NCBI GenBank assembly: GCA_013399695.1
Contig: VXAU01002242.1
Location: 124,001-188,000 of the forward strand
Reading direction: 5' to 3'
Length of the DNA: 64,000 nucleotides
Source of the DNA: Formicarius rufipectus
Taxonomy: Eukaryota > Chordata > Aves > Passeriformes > Formicariidae
Below are positions 14,082-27,845 of this stretch, piece after piece; the first letter of the stretch is position 1, and each line of letters begins with the position of its first letter. The translations under genes were made by a program, and so were the position numbers. The notes below the pieces were generated by a model. That model was not told the DNA's origin. It did not search any database and saw only the letters and a program-made list of their open reading frames with translations.

Positions 14082-14876
14082 TGTCAAAACTTCCTACCAA
14101 AAAATTCTCTGTCAGCTTTCCTGCCAGAAGTTCTCACTGTAGCTTTCTGCTGGAGTTTGCTACCAGGAGATCCTGCTAATGTGATCTCTTTGAAAAATCT
14201 AATTAGAGCTACATGCCAAGAACTCACGTACCACCTCCTCTGAACACTATAAAAACTTAGAAAGAGGCTTTGGAAAATAAAGGAATGGGAAAAGAGAGAG
14301 AGAGAATTGGTTACTGAAACCAAAAGGTCTCCCTACGTCCCCCTCAACTTTTCACTTTCTTCTCCATCACCACCTACTGCCTACCTGCCACCAGAGACTG
14401 AAACTCTGCCAGCCTGGAGAGAACTGAGACCCACCATGCCACATGCTTCTCCCCTTGCCATATTTTTGAGGGCCAAAACAGTGCTGCTAAATTGGGACCC
14501 TGCACGGCCTGTGACACTCCTTGTGAGCAACAAAACCACATATCCAGAGAACTAAAGCTGCTAAATCCTCCTGCTGCTAGAAGAGATAACATTGAATAAA
14601 GCAGCAGAGACAGAGAAAAAAAAGAATGGCGGAAACTGCTACTCTTCCCCTCAACACATCAACTTGGCCAAAAAGGTAGGTTTTGGTGATACCTTTTCTC
14701 TCTCCTAAAAGTAATCTTAGCTTTTTCCAACCTTTTCTTGTTTCTTCTCTTTGCATCTCTTAGCAATTAATAAAAATCAGGTTTTGGTATAAACAGATAA
14801 CTCATGTGAGTTTTAATTTTGTTCATGGGACTATTTGAACCTGAGGTTCTTTCTGCAATATTTAAGCAGATTGTAA
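14082..14876 (+). other. Possible solo LTR or promoter-like block
   Basis: This block of about 795 bp is more GC-rich and complex than its surroundings. It starts TGTCAAAACTTCC and ends GATTGTAACA, so it carries the TGT...ACA ends of many LTRs. Inside are a TATA-like CTATAAAAACTT near 14245, AATAAA motifs near 14276, 14595 and 14769, an ATGGCGG near 14627, and a donor-like AAAAAGGTAGGT near 14670. The bases outside the proposed ends (TTTCT and GCAGG) do not form a target-site duplication, and no retroviral gene lies next to it. I therefore rate the LTR reading as only possible. Confidence 0.28.
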
Positions 14877-17800
14877 CAGCAGGCTCCACTGAATTTGCTC
14901 CTGGATGCTTCACACCTTCTATCCCTCCTCCTTACAGGCAACATCTCTGGGAACAAGAAACAATACTCAGGCTTGCAAAGAGATATTCAAATCTTCAAGG
15001 AAGTGTTCACAGAATATTTAATATTCCGACCATTAAATGTAGGATTTCTGTCACTGCCATACCCCTTTGTAATTAATGGAGTGAAACAATTACTTGCAGA
15101 GAGTGGGGTGAGATCAGAAGTGACTGATTCACACTTACATCTTTCCACTGACTACAAATGCAATTTAAAGTGACTTTATTTCTAATTTAGACATAACTCA
15201 CAGGATTTACTTTATTTCATTAAACCTTAAACCTAGGTATATAATGTAACACATTTTCAATCTAACTGGTCTCTGTAACATGGATCATATCTACATGCAA
15301 TATTTGTACTGAACTATGCCCTTGGTTAACATCTCTTTTGTTACTTAGAAGATTAGTACTGAAAAATAAGGAGGACATTAGCTAATATCACACATAATCA
15401 ATTTAGAAAATAGAACTGACTGCTCACTTTATCATATAATTGCTTTGGGGGTTTTTTGAAGAACACGGAGAAACATTAGAACTCTGTCCTACTAACATGT
15501 GGTATAATGAACTCAACAGTCAAATGTACTAAATCTGTTGTTAAAGACTTTGTTCTGCATGAAAGAAGGGGTAGAAGTCAATGAACTGCAGTATATTACA
15601 TGCATACTGCATACATGGAATCCAAGCACAAATCTGAGCTTTCAGTGCTTACATTTGAACTTCTAAATTTAATGCATCATCTCAAATGGCAACATATTCC
15701 CTGACTATCACAAAAGCCAACTATTCAAATAGTAACTGAAATTAGAACTAACTGAAGAAAAACACTGATCAAATGCAATTTTTGAAACTGCATGATCATT
15801 TACATGGAAAAAAACCACAGAGTATTCAGGATTATAAATTACTATATGCCTTTCTGAAGAATTTTTTTTCCAAAAAGCAAACAAATGTAAACATATTATA
15901 CAGTGATCCTTGTTTGTAATCATTCAAAATATATCTCCAAGCTATTCTTATGCAAGATATAAATTCTTAAGACCTTTGCTCTTCAAGCATATTTCCCATC
16001 TACTTGCAAGAAAAAGTAGCTGGCAATCACTGCAAAACAATTCTCTGTACACTTCCTGCATCTTACACATTTCCTCTAGAAAGAACCACTAGAACTTTTA
16101 TAGTGAAGTACCTTGTCCCCTTCTAGATGCTCTCAACTAATGTGCTGGGGTAGAAGGTACTTGTTACTGTGTCCCAGTACCTTTATTTTAAGACTTGTTA
16201 AATCCTTGAGTAATAAATGACTTGGTAAAAGCCATGTGCCTTGGAATTACACTTTAAAAAGGTTAGGGTAACAATGAAAATGTGTTACTAAACCCCAACA
16301 CTCTTAACAAAGATTACAGTTATAAATATTTATAAAATAGGAAGAAATGAAAACATATTTATTCTACCTATTTTAAAATTCAAAGCTGAAGACTTTTGTG
16401 CTGTTATTTATCACCAAAGTTTCAGCTTTCTACTTTTTATGCTGCATTCCAAACAAAAGTTCTACTGATAGAGTATCCTGGCCCTGTGGAGCTAGTCTCC
16501 TTCAGCAGAGATTTTGAAAATGTCTTCCTGTTTTGGCTAACCTATTTCATTACTAAAAAAAATTGACAGATTTCTCAAGATAACTCATGCCTGCAATAAT
16601 TAGGTGTTCAAGGACTTCTGGTTTTGCTCAATTGCTTTGGAGAGGGCACAGCTTTGTTTCACTGACTCCCATTATCTATTTGATATTAGACTAGTTCATA
16701 TCATAGAGTAACTTGTGAGTTTCAGCAGCAAATACAAACATTTAAGCTACTTGCAGTTCAATATCATGGTACTATAACTTGCAATTTTACTACGTCCAAT
16801 TGTTCCAAATGTCTCAAGGAATAAGCATGACTTCTGAGAGAGAGCTACATGGAGAGAGGGCAACAGAAACAGGCACAGATTCCAAATTCAGATATTACAA
16901 AATTTATTTGTGTTACTAAAAGCATGTTAAATATTTTTAAAATGCCAAGCATGAGTGTTATGACTACAGACTCTTGGCCTATAAACTCAATCAAATGAAA
17001 GAAAAAGAGGTGAATTGAGGTATAAAATTATGCTCATTGCTAGATGTATAAAATGTAAATTAAAAGTGGGGTTGGTTTGTTTTTTTATAAAATGATTTTT
17101 ATTCGCATCTTTACATATTAAAGCCAAGCTTTGAAGAAAAACTTCAGATAACACAGGAAAAATAGGCCTACAATCTCATCAAAAGAGAAAGAAAAGCCAC
17201 ACTGAAAGTTCAGGAATAAGTAAGGGTAATGTTAGAATTTTTATTTCCTTTTTCATGCTTCTTAAGCCAGTTTTAATGTACCACATAAACTGGTCAGAAT
17301 CTTCCAGTAACTTTGTAGACTGAGGTCAAGTCCTCCTCCTGGTAAAAGGCAAGCACCATTAGTTTGTCCAAGTTAAAAGAATGATGACATACAGTCTATT
17401 GTATTTCAGTTCAATATTAAAATTTTGGAATAATGAGTTTTGTGGCACAAAACTTATACGTCTAAGACTGTATGTTAAAACATCTGTGTTTACAACACCC
17501 ACTCACATGTGGAGATCAAGTCAATATATTCATGATAATTAAAATATGCAGAAGTTTTTGACAAAGCTGAGTAGTGTTGTTAACACTAACTACTAACTTT
17601 CATGCAGAAAAAGGAACTATTAAAAAATTTACATCATGAACTAGATAAAAGATCACAAAAGAGTAATGAAACCTGTATTACTGTAGTTGAATGTAAAAAG
17701 ATAGTAGATAACTGTTAGGAAGGATATTAAACTTTATAAACTAAAGCATGTTAATACATACACAGCAATATGAATTGAATTTGTCTTCTAAGCACCTTGA

Positions 17801-17888
17801 TATTCAGCATATATCTAAACTTTTATAAAACATACAGTTGGGCGTGCATTCATCTTAGTAAAGAGGTCAATAAGGCTTACTTTCTAGT

Positions 17889-17924
17889 AATTATATAAAA
17901 TAATATAATTATATAAAATAATAA
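17889..17924. repeat. 18-bp AT-only tandem repeat, two units
   Basis: AATTATATAAAATAATAT is repeated nearly exactly (17889-17906 and 17907-17924). It is simple AT-rich slippage. Confidence 0.8.
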
Positions 17925-18238
17925 TTAATACTTAAGTATTACATAAATCAGAATAGAGCACAGTCACTCTCCTGGAGATTTTATGGCTCAAGAGACAAAA
18001 AATTCACAGAAAAGTAAAAAGTAGTACCACGAAACTAGTCAATGGGACTAAGTGTATTATCAGACTCAAGTCTATTCTGGGCATTGCAAAGAAAAAGCAC
18101 TTAACATAAAGATTTAGAGAAAAGTAACTGAATGTTTGCATTAGGTGCTCCATTTAAATAATATGTTCACCAGGGGAGGGGATAGCACAGATACTTTCAT
18201 GCAAGCTCAAGTGCACGAAGAGGCTCTGTCATCTCTGG

Positions 18239-18265
18239 CTGATAAACTGGCAGTCAGTTTATCAG
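18239..18265. repeat. Perfect 11-bp inverted repeat
   Basis: CTGATAAACTG (18239-18249), a 5-nt spacer GCAGT, then CAGTTTATCAG (18255-18265). It sits in a moderately GC-rich patch (about 18.16-18.55 kb) that is otherwise unidentified. It is too short for a microRNA precursor. Confidence 0.85.
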
Positions 18266-19529
18266 TGCTGAATCTGAGGTGCCATGTCAGGTGTCACTAT
18301 TAGTCCATTAAGGCCTTGAAAGAGAAGGTGTCTGAGCTTTCCGTGCTGCTATAAAGGAAAAGGAGCTAAGGGAGATGCAAAGCAAGAAAGCAAAAAAATA
18401 TTGTGGACTGAGAAATGATCTTTACAGCTCCTTTGCAGTCTGGGTGAATATAATTGAAGCAGAAATGCATTTGTCAAAGGCAAAGAAGAGGACGTTGCAG
18501 TAATAAAGATGTGAGATGATGACTGCATGGCATGAAAATGTCTGTTAGACAGACAGAAAAGCCTGTATCATAAAATCATGAATAAGAGAAGACAGATTCC
18601 TTACCACAACATGTTAAATATATTTTTATAGCTCAGCTATGTCAACAAAATGATAACTTGCTTAAACTAGAAATCTGGACTAAATCTAACAGATAAACCA
18701 GTACCACTGCAACTATACTTAATAATAATTACTATTAACTTATAATCAGTTTGACAGGTGAATTTAGTATGTGAAGTTCTATTTCATTACAAATATCTCA
18801 GATATCTTGTACATGATACCACTGAACTCAAAAGCCATATTTTCTATTAATATTTTAATTCTAAATATGCTCAAAATCATGCTTGAAAATGTTATCACTT
18901 AACAGCATCAACTGTTCATGTCTCTCCAGAATTCAGAAGAATTTTGGAATTATGGCTTTAGCTAGGAAAATGAGTAACAGTAAGTCAACGTCTAAGACAT
19001 GCTGATGAGTAGAAAGGTTTTCTTTACGCGCATGTTTAATTACTTAAGCTTAGATAGTAGAAGCTAAATGACTTTCACATTTGCATTCACAAGGCATACT
19101 TTATCCCATTTAAAAAAAATTGTATTTTTATCTATATTTAACTTACTGCCTTTATCTTTTTCCAATCCAATGCTAGTATTGAAAAAGTAAATTAACACAG
19201 AACATTTATGCCATCAACTGAAATATCATAAACTAACAATGACCTGTTTGAGTCTATAAAACATCACATTGATTAGAAAGGAAAATCTGAGTCAGGATGA
19301 AAAGGTCACTCATTTACTGTCTGCCCATCATGCTCCCTGCTCCCCCACGTGTGAAGTGTAAACTCCTAGTCTGAAGTATGAACGGAGCTGCATACAGAGC
19401 TACCCAAACTAGTTCTCTGTACCAGAGTTTATGAGGCACCCTATCTAGGTAAAGAGGACTCTTTCTCTCTAGAAGGGAGAACCATGAGAAATAACAAGCT
19501 GTAATGAAAACTAAAAACTCCTCATTCTT

Positions 19530-19578
19530 TACAATAATAATAATGTTAGTAATAATACTAATAATAGTAGTAATTGTT
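19530..19578. repeat. Imperfect (TAA)n/(TAG)n trinucleotide repeat
   Basis: ATAATAATAATG, then TAATAATACTAATAATAG and TAGTAATTG-like units. Confidence 0.8.
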
Positions 19579-20288
19579 TACATGAACACATGTAGGTTTA
19601 GTTCCTGCTATCAAAAAGTGACCCAGGGGAATTTGAAAATGACGTGTAATAATTTTTGCTCTTATTACATACTATTGCATCACAGAGCCCATTGCATTAA
19701 GTAGCACATTTCAAAATGGGATCAAAGCTTACTAGAAAGATTATGGATTTAGTAGCAGAAAATGCAAGCAACTATAAACTCCTAGGAAAACAAAACCATT
19801 TGCCATTTTCCAACTCCCCATTTTCCTAAAACCAAATGTTTTCCCTTGGGACACTGTAGTTTGAAATAGTTGTTCTTCATTCTCCAGTGTATTTTATAGC
19901 TGTCAGGCAGGAACAATTTAAAAGGACATGGAATGGAGAAGTGGTGTGAAATCTTCTCTGAAAAGCCAAGAGGTCCCAGTTTTCATAAGGCACAAATATG
20001 GGACAACTTCTAGAAATACTCAATTGTTCAAGATTTGCCTATGAAGTATCACCTTTCTCCTCTCTCTTGTCCTTGATAAAACGAATCTGCAAATCTCATG
20101 TTTCAGAGGAGGCCCACACTGGTATCTTGCACTTAAGCAAAGAGATGGCAGTGAGAACAATAAGTTGTCCAAATTACTCCAAGAAGAAAGCTTTTATCAT
20201 GACTTATCATCTTACAGTGAAAAAAATACTTTATGTTATTTGAAACATAAGAATAACAACACGGTTTTATATCTTTGTGTTCCAAGTC

Positions 20289-20356
20289 TATATATACCTG
20301 TTTAGGTGTATATATATGTACATTTATTTTATATATATATATAATATACATACACA
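20289..20356. repeat. TA/CA-rich microsatellite region
   Basis: TATATATA runs interrupted by CCTGTTTAGGTG and GTACATTTAT, ending in ATACACACATG. This is degenerate dinucleotide sequence. Confidence 0.8.
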
Positions 20357-22818
20357 CATGAACATTTGAACACTTGGAGGCCTGAGTTGGAACATTTCTC
20401 TCTCTATTTCCCTCATTAAAACTTACTTCTGTTGATATCTTAATATTTAATTCTACAGATATAAACCAAACACCAAGCAATTTTCAGGTTGTACCACTCT
20501 ATAGTATTACTCCAGTCAGTCTAACTTTTCACTGCAAAATTTCTTTCTCTGCTACACAATACATCAAAAAAGCCCCCTAAACAAGAATCACACATGGTGT
20601 CCATAGTAAGTCAATTAACCTGTTCATACGAGTGGAATAATTATACTTTTACTAATTGCTTAGTTGCAGCAAGAAATACTTAAGGGAATGGAAACAAATA
20701 TATCATAGAAAAGAGTATTTTCTACCATTGTCCTGTATGTAACATTACTGATAATATACTTCATCAAATAATAGGAATAAAAGTATTGCATAACCAAGCT
20801 CTTTAAAAATGGTCTTTGATTCAAAACCTGTTCAGTGTCTCCATCTGACATATCACTGCACTTGATGTTCCGGGGAAAATATCCTGACTTAAAATTCCTG
20901 TGAGATATGTAATTCTACTGAAAGAGGTGAAACAGACATGTAAAAGAAGAGCAGGAGCTTTCACAGCTAACAGGAAAGAACCAGACTCTCTGACTGACAA
21001 TTAGGAGAGACTCCCTTTATTCATGTCATCTGCAGAAAAACAAATACAACACAGACAATGTGCACAAGAAATGACTGGATGCCTGTGCTTCTTGGTACAG
21101 TTTATGGAACAAAATACTTCTTTGCTGAATGTACTATGACTTCCCAATAATGTGAATTCAATGCAGAGTACTTCAACAGCATATACTGAACCTCCCCATT
21201 TTTCAATGTAGTTTAAGTGCTTATTACTTGGGCTACTACTTTGAAGACTAGGCAATGATCTACAGCTATTATGAACGAAGCAGAAGACTAATGGATTTTA
21301 TTCTTGCCTGTGGGAGAAGTATCATTCAGAGAATTGATAACACTTCAGTAATTTTAAAAGGTCATGTTACACAATAAAGAAAGCCAAGCCTTTTAGTAAT
21401 AACATATGATAGTGATAAAACTATCACTGGTCTACAGATCCTCAAAAGTACTAATTGCACTTCTACATTGTAAGCAAGCTAAAGCAGTCAGATAAATGTA
21501 TTCCAGTGTATTCCTGATTTTGTACTTCAGAGTCCAGTTTACAAGGCCTATACAGAAATTAAATCATAAAACAATTCCTTAATTATTAAATAAGTAAACA
21601 AATCTGAATACATGTAAGATCAAAACAAATCTTCATAGTAGTATGCCTTGGAATTATTTACTTAAAATATAGTTGCAATACATTTAGTAGCGTGGGAAAA
21701 ATAATGCTCTTTGGTGTAGGAAATCAACAGGAAAAATTTAATAGTAAGGATTAACAGTGAGCAATTGTAGTTGCAAGGCATGAATACCAACATTAAAGTT
21801 GTATTTGACAAAATACCATAAATTGAGAAAATCTGACAGTGTTAGCAGGTAGTATAAATTAAAGCTGTTATGTTGTGCCCTTAGAGATTTATTTATTGCA
21901 CAGATAAGCAATGACAGCTAAAGTACTCTGAATAAATCGTTTTATGAAGAAATATAAACTAGATTGAAGTGATACACAAATTTGCACAATGGTTCATTTG
22001 TACCGAGCCACAAGAGTTCAGTCAGATGGAGACAAAGTAAGCTGGTAATGGGCCATTTCCCCACGACAGGCAATGGGGTGGCTTTGCAATATGGGTTGTT
22101 TACATTCAGCCTCCAAACAAGATTTTAAAGCCTTTCTGGCATTGAATGTGTATCATAATTCAATATAAATATTTCCATGAAAGTGAACTGTCACCAGTTC
22201 ACAAAAATAACCAAATTTCTACAGACATATGCAAATGATTTGCCTACCTACCATATTCAAATCCTCTTCCAAACTACTTCCTGATAAGCTCTTTGCTGGA
22301 AAAATATAAGGTTTTGAAATGTAGGGGCCTGAAGTCCTTTTACTTCCTACTGAGAAACAGGTTCTTTATTTTAAGAGACTGCTTGCCCAGCTTTTTTGAA
22401 AGAATGGACATGACTTCTTAAGAGAAAATTGTTATATTATACAAATGAGAAATTATAAATACATACTTCAGTGATGCATTTACGATTAAAAAAAAAAATA
22501 AAAATCAGTTACCTTCTCAGAAAAATCTCTTTGTGAAATACGAAGCTAACAGCACCTCCAGAAATCATCTTCCCAAAGTCCGCCTCAGTTAAATCAGCTT
22601 TTTTCTGGTCCCAGAGTGGACAAAGAAAATGCATCTCCTACTGCTTATAGTCCATCATGTCAGATCTGACAGTTTTGGTGCAACTCTAACTAACAGTAAG
22701 ACATTGTCAGTCTTGCTGCAATTGCTAGTATTTTGTCTTAAATACATCCCCAAGTAATGTTAGGAAGGTTAATCTAAGAAATACCACTCTGACCTGGAAA
22801 AATATTCCCTTGACTTAC

Positions 22819-22914
22819 TTGAAAATCTTTCTCTTCCAGGATCTCTTTCCTCCACCTGACAAGGAAGGCAGCACAGACGTACAAATGGAAGTGAGAAAAA
22901 CCCTCTGGTTCAGA
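22819..22914 (-). CDS. TBC1D22A: TBC1D22A internal coding exon, next downstream
   Basis: On the minus strand an acceptor (TTTTTTCTAG) precedes exactly 32 codons, which end CAA before the donor GTAAGTCA. The peptide starts SEPEGFSHFHLYVC and ends VRWRKEILEEKDFQ, continuing directly in phase 0 from the WDTYQ end of the exon at 63682-63809. These are the last helices of the TBC domain. The residues VRWRKEILEEKDFQ fit TBC1D22A as I remember it; the B paralogue, also from memory, reads closer to IKWRKEILDEEDFQ. At 96 nt the exon is a multiple of three, so skipping it would keep frame but remove part of the GAP fold. The final exon (expected to begin ELLLFLQNLPT-like) was not found at 1-22818 and presumably lies beyond the window. 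Spacing to the upstream exon is 40,767 bp. Confidence 0.96.
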
Positions 22915-25900
22915 CTAGAAAAAATAAAAATATATCATCCTTTCAATAGACAAATAATAATACTTTTCATCACCATATACCTCAAGCATTATTTTTATGA
23001 CATTCACTAGTAACTACAGATGTCAGCTACATCTGTCTCTGTATCACAAACATGCTCGCGTTTCATCTATGCCAAACCTGATCACAGCTATTATCTGCAC
23101 TGGGGATGCAGGTGAGGTATGCATTAATTTCTCATATTTAGATTCATTCTTTAGTGATGTGTTTTGCATTTCTGGTGTTATCCATTAGCTAATATCTGGC
23201 ATGAAATATCATACCGTCCAGCTCAACATTATGGCATGAACAAAATACCTCATCTCCATTATTAGGAGCAAGCTCTGCTATTATTAGTAGATTTTGAACT
23301 ATAAATTCTACTATAGGAAATTATTAAGCTTTATAAAACAACTTGTTACATATTTGGCTGAACTAGAGGTTTTCACTAAAAGAAAAAAACCTACTCATTG
23401 TAACACGAAACATTTACAACTTAGTTTTGTATTTAGATCTGCAGCTTTTTGTTCTAATTCAAGTCAGCAGAGTCTATCACTTTATAAAGTACTAATTTCT
23501 AGGGAGAGTTTAATAAGGATACCTAAGAGTTTAGAAAAAATTCTGATCCTATTTTGAAAAGACATCAAGTGTTCTCATACTTCCAAATTAATCTTAGATT
23601 TTATTTTCTATACCACTGAGAAGTGAAAAAATAATTATGATATTAAATTATCAATGTGATGACTGAACTCATGCTATGTAAAAACTCATTTAAGAAAATT
23701 AAGAATAATAACTATAAAACTAAACTATATAATCTGGCAAATGTAGAGATATTTAAATGGTGATATCTATATAATTTACAAGATTAATTATAGTGCTTTA
23801 AAAATACACCAAGTTTTTACATATTCTCTGCTGGTATTTCAAAACATCAGTTTACCCTAGAAAAATACAGTCTTCTGCTCAAGTATAGTGAACTGAAACA
23901 ACTTCTTATGTAAAGTATAACATTATAAAATACCTATTTTATAGGTATTTAACCTAGAATATGGTATTTTAAATATGTGCAGTAAATTAACTTCTCCGCT
24001 GTCATAAGTGGAGAAGAAAAAGTACTCTACTACTTTGCTTTCTGCACCCTTGACTGGTAAAAGAGCACAGTGTACTACAAGAGGTTTGTTGGAACACCTT
24101 GTTAACAGCTATAGAAACTGCAGATAATCTGGCTCACTAAATTGGTAAGAATTAAGAAAAGAGATAATGCCAATTTTTCAGAGAGAGAAGCTTTAAGTTT
24201 AAAAGTGTACTTGGAACTGAAAATAAGAACTAGCTAATTTTGGATGCAGAAAAGAAGTCTTTGTATTATAAAACTTGTGATAGGCTTCCTACTCTAGGAA
24301 AATACTCTACTTGAATAACATTATAAAATCCCAGGACAGAGAAACCATTTGGTAATCTTAACTAAGCTTCTGTGTAGAGTTTGCCAGAAAAATCAAGGTA
24401 AAGTTCAATTTACAGTATTGAAGTTAGCATTTTACAGAATTATGTACTGTTAGGGTACTGTTCTCCTGAAAAATCCATGTCTTTTACTTCAATGTTGGCA
24501 TTTCTCGTGGGATGAAAAGTTAACCTATATAAAATCATAAAAGAGTATCTCCAGAAAACATTTTTGTAAGCAAAGTGCTGATTCCACTTATCATGTCAGA
24601 TACTATTGTGACAATATTTAAATAATCAAGCACAACTTTGAAAAATACAAAGAGCTAATTCTAAGAAAACAAACCTCCTTCTGCCATATTGTGTAAAAAA
24701 AATTACAGAACTTGTAGTATTTCTTTTAAATTCAGCCTTTGATAGTATTTATAACACTTTCATCTCTAAAATGAGAAAAATATTTTAAAATTTCAAAAAT
24801 TAATTATAAAACCAGTATTTGTGATCAATTTTTTCTCAGCTTCAACAGCAAGCTCTTTCTCATTCTTGCAGATGTAAAAATATTTACCATTTAAGGAGAT
24901 TGTGACAAGGACATAGAGAGAACTTCTACTTCTGAAACATCTTTGCCCTGTACTTCGGGTTTTTCAGTCAGTCCCTATCTGAATTTTCTAGGATATGAAG
25001 TTTCTAGTATTTTGAGATACATAGGGCAACTTCTAAGAGACAACCTTTCTTCAAATCTGGAAGGAAACAGGGCAGTAACATCCAATGAAAACAGACTGTG
25101 TTCAAGATTACGTGGGCAGTCTGTACAAGAAAACATCAACACAGTTCCCAGAAGGCCACCCTGAAGCTGTCACCAGTGAAGACTTCCTGACAAAGTATGA
25201 AGCAGCTCAGACCACAATCACCTGATGAACCATGATCTCTGTGAACTACAGATCTGCTTCAAAGAATGGGCAACAAAGTCATGGCACCAGCCTGAGCACT
25301 GGCAATCAAACAAGAAAGCACAGAAGAAGAAAAAGGATGGTTATGGGATGAAGGCAAATAAAGCTGGATTGAGACTGTCAAACAGATAAACTGGAGCACA
25401 GAACTATTGCTGAGGGTAGATAAGTAAAACTAAGATGATTTTTGCAAAGGAAGAAGTAGAAAAACTGAAGAGGCTGTATGCAGAAAAATTTCAATTAAAA
25501 TAATAATTAATTGGAATACTTAATGTATTGGATTATTTGTTATCCTGCATGAATATAATAAAGGTGTAGACTACTTTAATTACACAACATAAGCAAGCAA
25601 GAGGGCACTGAAAGGTAAATCTACCTGAAAGCAGCATTTAATTTTCAAAGTCAATTTGCAGTAGATGTTGGCAAAATTGTTTATTTTGTTCTCTCTTACA
25701 TTGACTCGTAAAACCATATAGCAAAGGTAGACTATTAGATCATTGAAGTAGTACCTTTTTCTCATAATAACTCAAGATTCTGATTTTAAACCTAAGAATT
25801 TATTCCATTATCACTTAATAAAGCTCTTCCATAAAAAGTCAAGATAACTAGCTTTAAAAAAATTAAAAGCAAAAATGCACAGAACTGCAATACTGAAAAT

Positions 25901-27845
25901 TGAAAATATTTTTAAGAAATTATAGAAAAATTATCAGGAAGTATGTAAGAACCTGTACTTTGTCTTGGGATTTTTCTGTTCAAACTTTTTTTTTTCCCCC
26001 ACCAATACAATTTTCTTCAGCTCTTTTAAATGAAACCAAATAGGTTTAAATATGCAATTCATTAGAGAAAAAATGCATATCCTCTAAAGATTTAAAAATT
26101 CATCATGCTTCAGAGATAAGTCTAGGTACAAAGTATTTCCAATGGATAGTTTTAGACAGTTTTAGAAATTGAGTAAAACAGCTAATGCATAATTGCCTTT
26201 TCTAACACCTGCTACCTATTACACTTTTCCATTTGCAGCTTTTGAAGTTACAAACAGTTTGATCTCTAAATGTACAGCAAGTAGACTACCAGCTAAAAGC
26301 TATTTAAAATCAAGTATAAACAATGACCTTGATTTAAATATTTTAGCAAAAGATCTCAAGACAGATGTACAACCTTCCAGAAGACTTATTCTGAACATAT
26401 TACAGACAACTGAGAGCACATTATCTAAAAACCATCTGTCATTATCAATAAAAATCATTTAGATTGTTAACATCACAAATATCTCATTGCCCTGCAAATT
26501 CTGTACCTCCTCTGCAGCTGAAATGAAAGGTATTTTTCCTATTGCACTCCTTGAACTTCTTGAATTAGAAAATCACTGAAAGAATGCAAATTTTGTGGTA
26601 CTAGACTGATTACTGCCTAGCCAGTGATTAGTCTAAACTGCCTCCCTCACCCTGGATGTGTCAACATTTAGGGAAGGTAAAGTCATAAAGTAAATACAAT
26701 ATATTATTATTATTTAAGTACTCAGAATAATTAAAGCCATGAATTTGAATTTTTGCCACATTTCACGCACAAACAACGGCTCAGACACAAGGACTTCCGA
26801 ACACTCAATGATTACATATGAATAAAGCAACTTTAAGCACTTCCATTTCAAATGCATTACAAAGAGAAGATAGTAAAGTTACGAGGAGATTTCAATATTT
26901 TTTTTCAAATTATACAAGCAATCTATGGCAGAAAAAGAGAAAGAAGTCAGCATATGAATAATATGGAAAGTAGAATATGTTGGCTGCTCCTTCAAGTTTT
27001 GCCTTTTCAGTCAGCCAAGAGCTTTGACTTCAAAGGCAGAGACACAATCCACTGTCAAAACTGAGACTTGGAATTCCAATCTGAGAAGAAACACAGGATG
27101 AACACAGAGAGGTCCATCACAGTAGCTAGCCTGTCACCAGGAATGACCACAGCAGATGACTAAGAGTATCAGAGAGCAAGCATACAGCACTACCTCACCA
27201 GAACACTCCTCCAACTTGCAAAGATTTCATGGTCAGAGATGTCCTCAGACAAGCTGTAGAGTATGTCCATTTAATAATGTGTTAGTGGATTAGTGTTCAC
27301 TTGTTTTCCTAAAACTTTTTCTCAACTCTAAGTTTTCTGGTAAATCACCAAATCCTGTGGTAAAGAATTCCAAAACACAAATGCACAATGTTTTAAACCC
27401 AAGACCTGCTAGTTTCATTCAAAGTAGTTCAATTATTGCACTGAAAGAATATGAACAATTCCTGTTCACTTTCTTCAGTCCATTCATGCTGCCTTGTCTT
27501 TTGCAGACTAGAATTCTTTGCCTATTCCACTGTCTCTCATGTACCAGTTCCACCATTTTTGCTCAGCCTTCTTAAGCACTCTTTCCTGCAATATACAAAC
27601 AACACACAGCATGTAAGAAAGAATATTACTCAGGTAGCTGTATAATGAGATTTTGTTCTCCTTTCTTTTCTCATTAATTCCAAGCCTTTGTGTTTTTTTT
27701 TCTTTTTCTGTTCTTGACTGTTACTGAGCTCATATTTTCCTCTTCTGCTTGACAGCAGAAAGCTACCTGGTGGCCCATAGTTATACCAGAAAACCTAGGA
27801 CTGTTCCAAACACACAATACTACCTTTTATCTCTCCACATGAAAT

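Larger units (their letters stand above)
1..22818 (-). other. TBC1D22A: TBC1D22A intron (partial), downstream of the 22.8-kb exon
   Basis: The donor GTAAGTCA at 22811-22818 opens this intron on the minus strand; no following exon was found down to base 1. Listed contents are a CR1 3' end (1154-1665), a 61-bp tandem duplication (8471-8592), an assembly gap (9311-9505), a G/T-rich tract (10831-10931) and an LTR- or promoter-like block (14082-14876). Otherwise I see unique AT-rich sequence with A-runs. I searched by eye for the expected last TBC1D22A exon and did not see it, so the intron is longer than 22.8 kb or the exon was missed. Confidence 0.75.

Noticed and set aside
14819..15173. Two overlapping ORFs of 85 and 92 codons after the LTR-like block, as retroviral remnants
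   Set aside because: No gag, pol or env motif is visible and the frames are typical chance length.
18239..18265. MicroRNA precursor
   Set aside because: The perfect stem is only 11 bp with a 5-nt loop, far shorter than a pre-miRNA.
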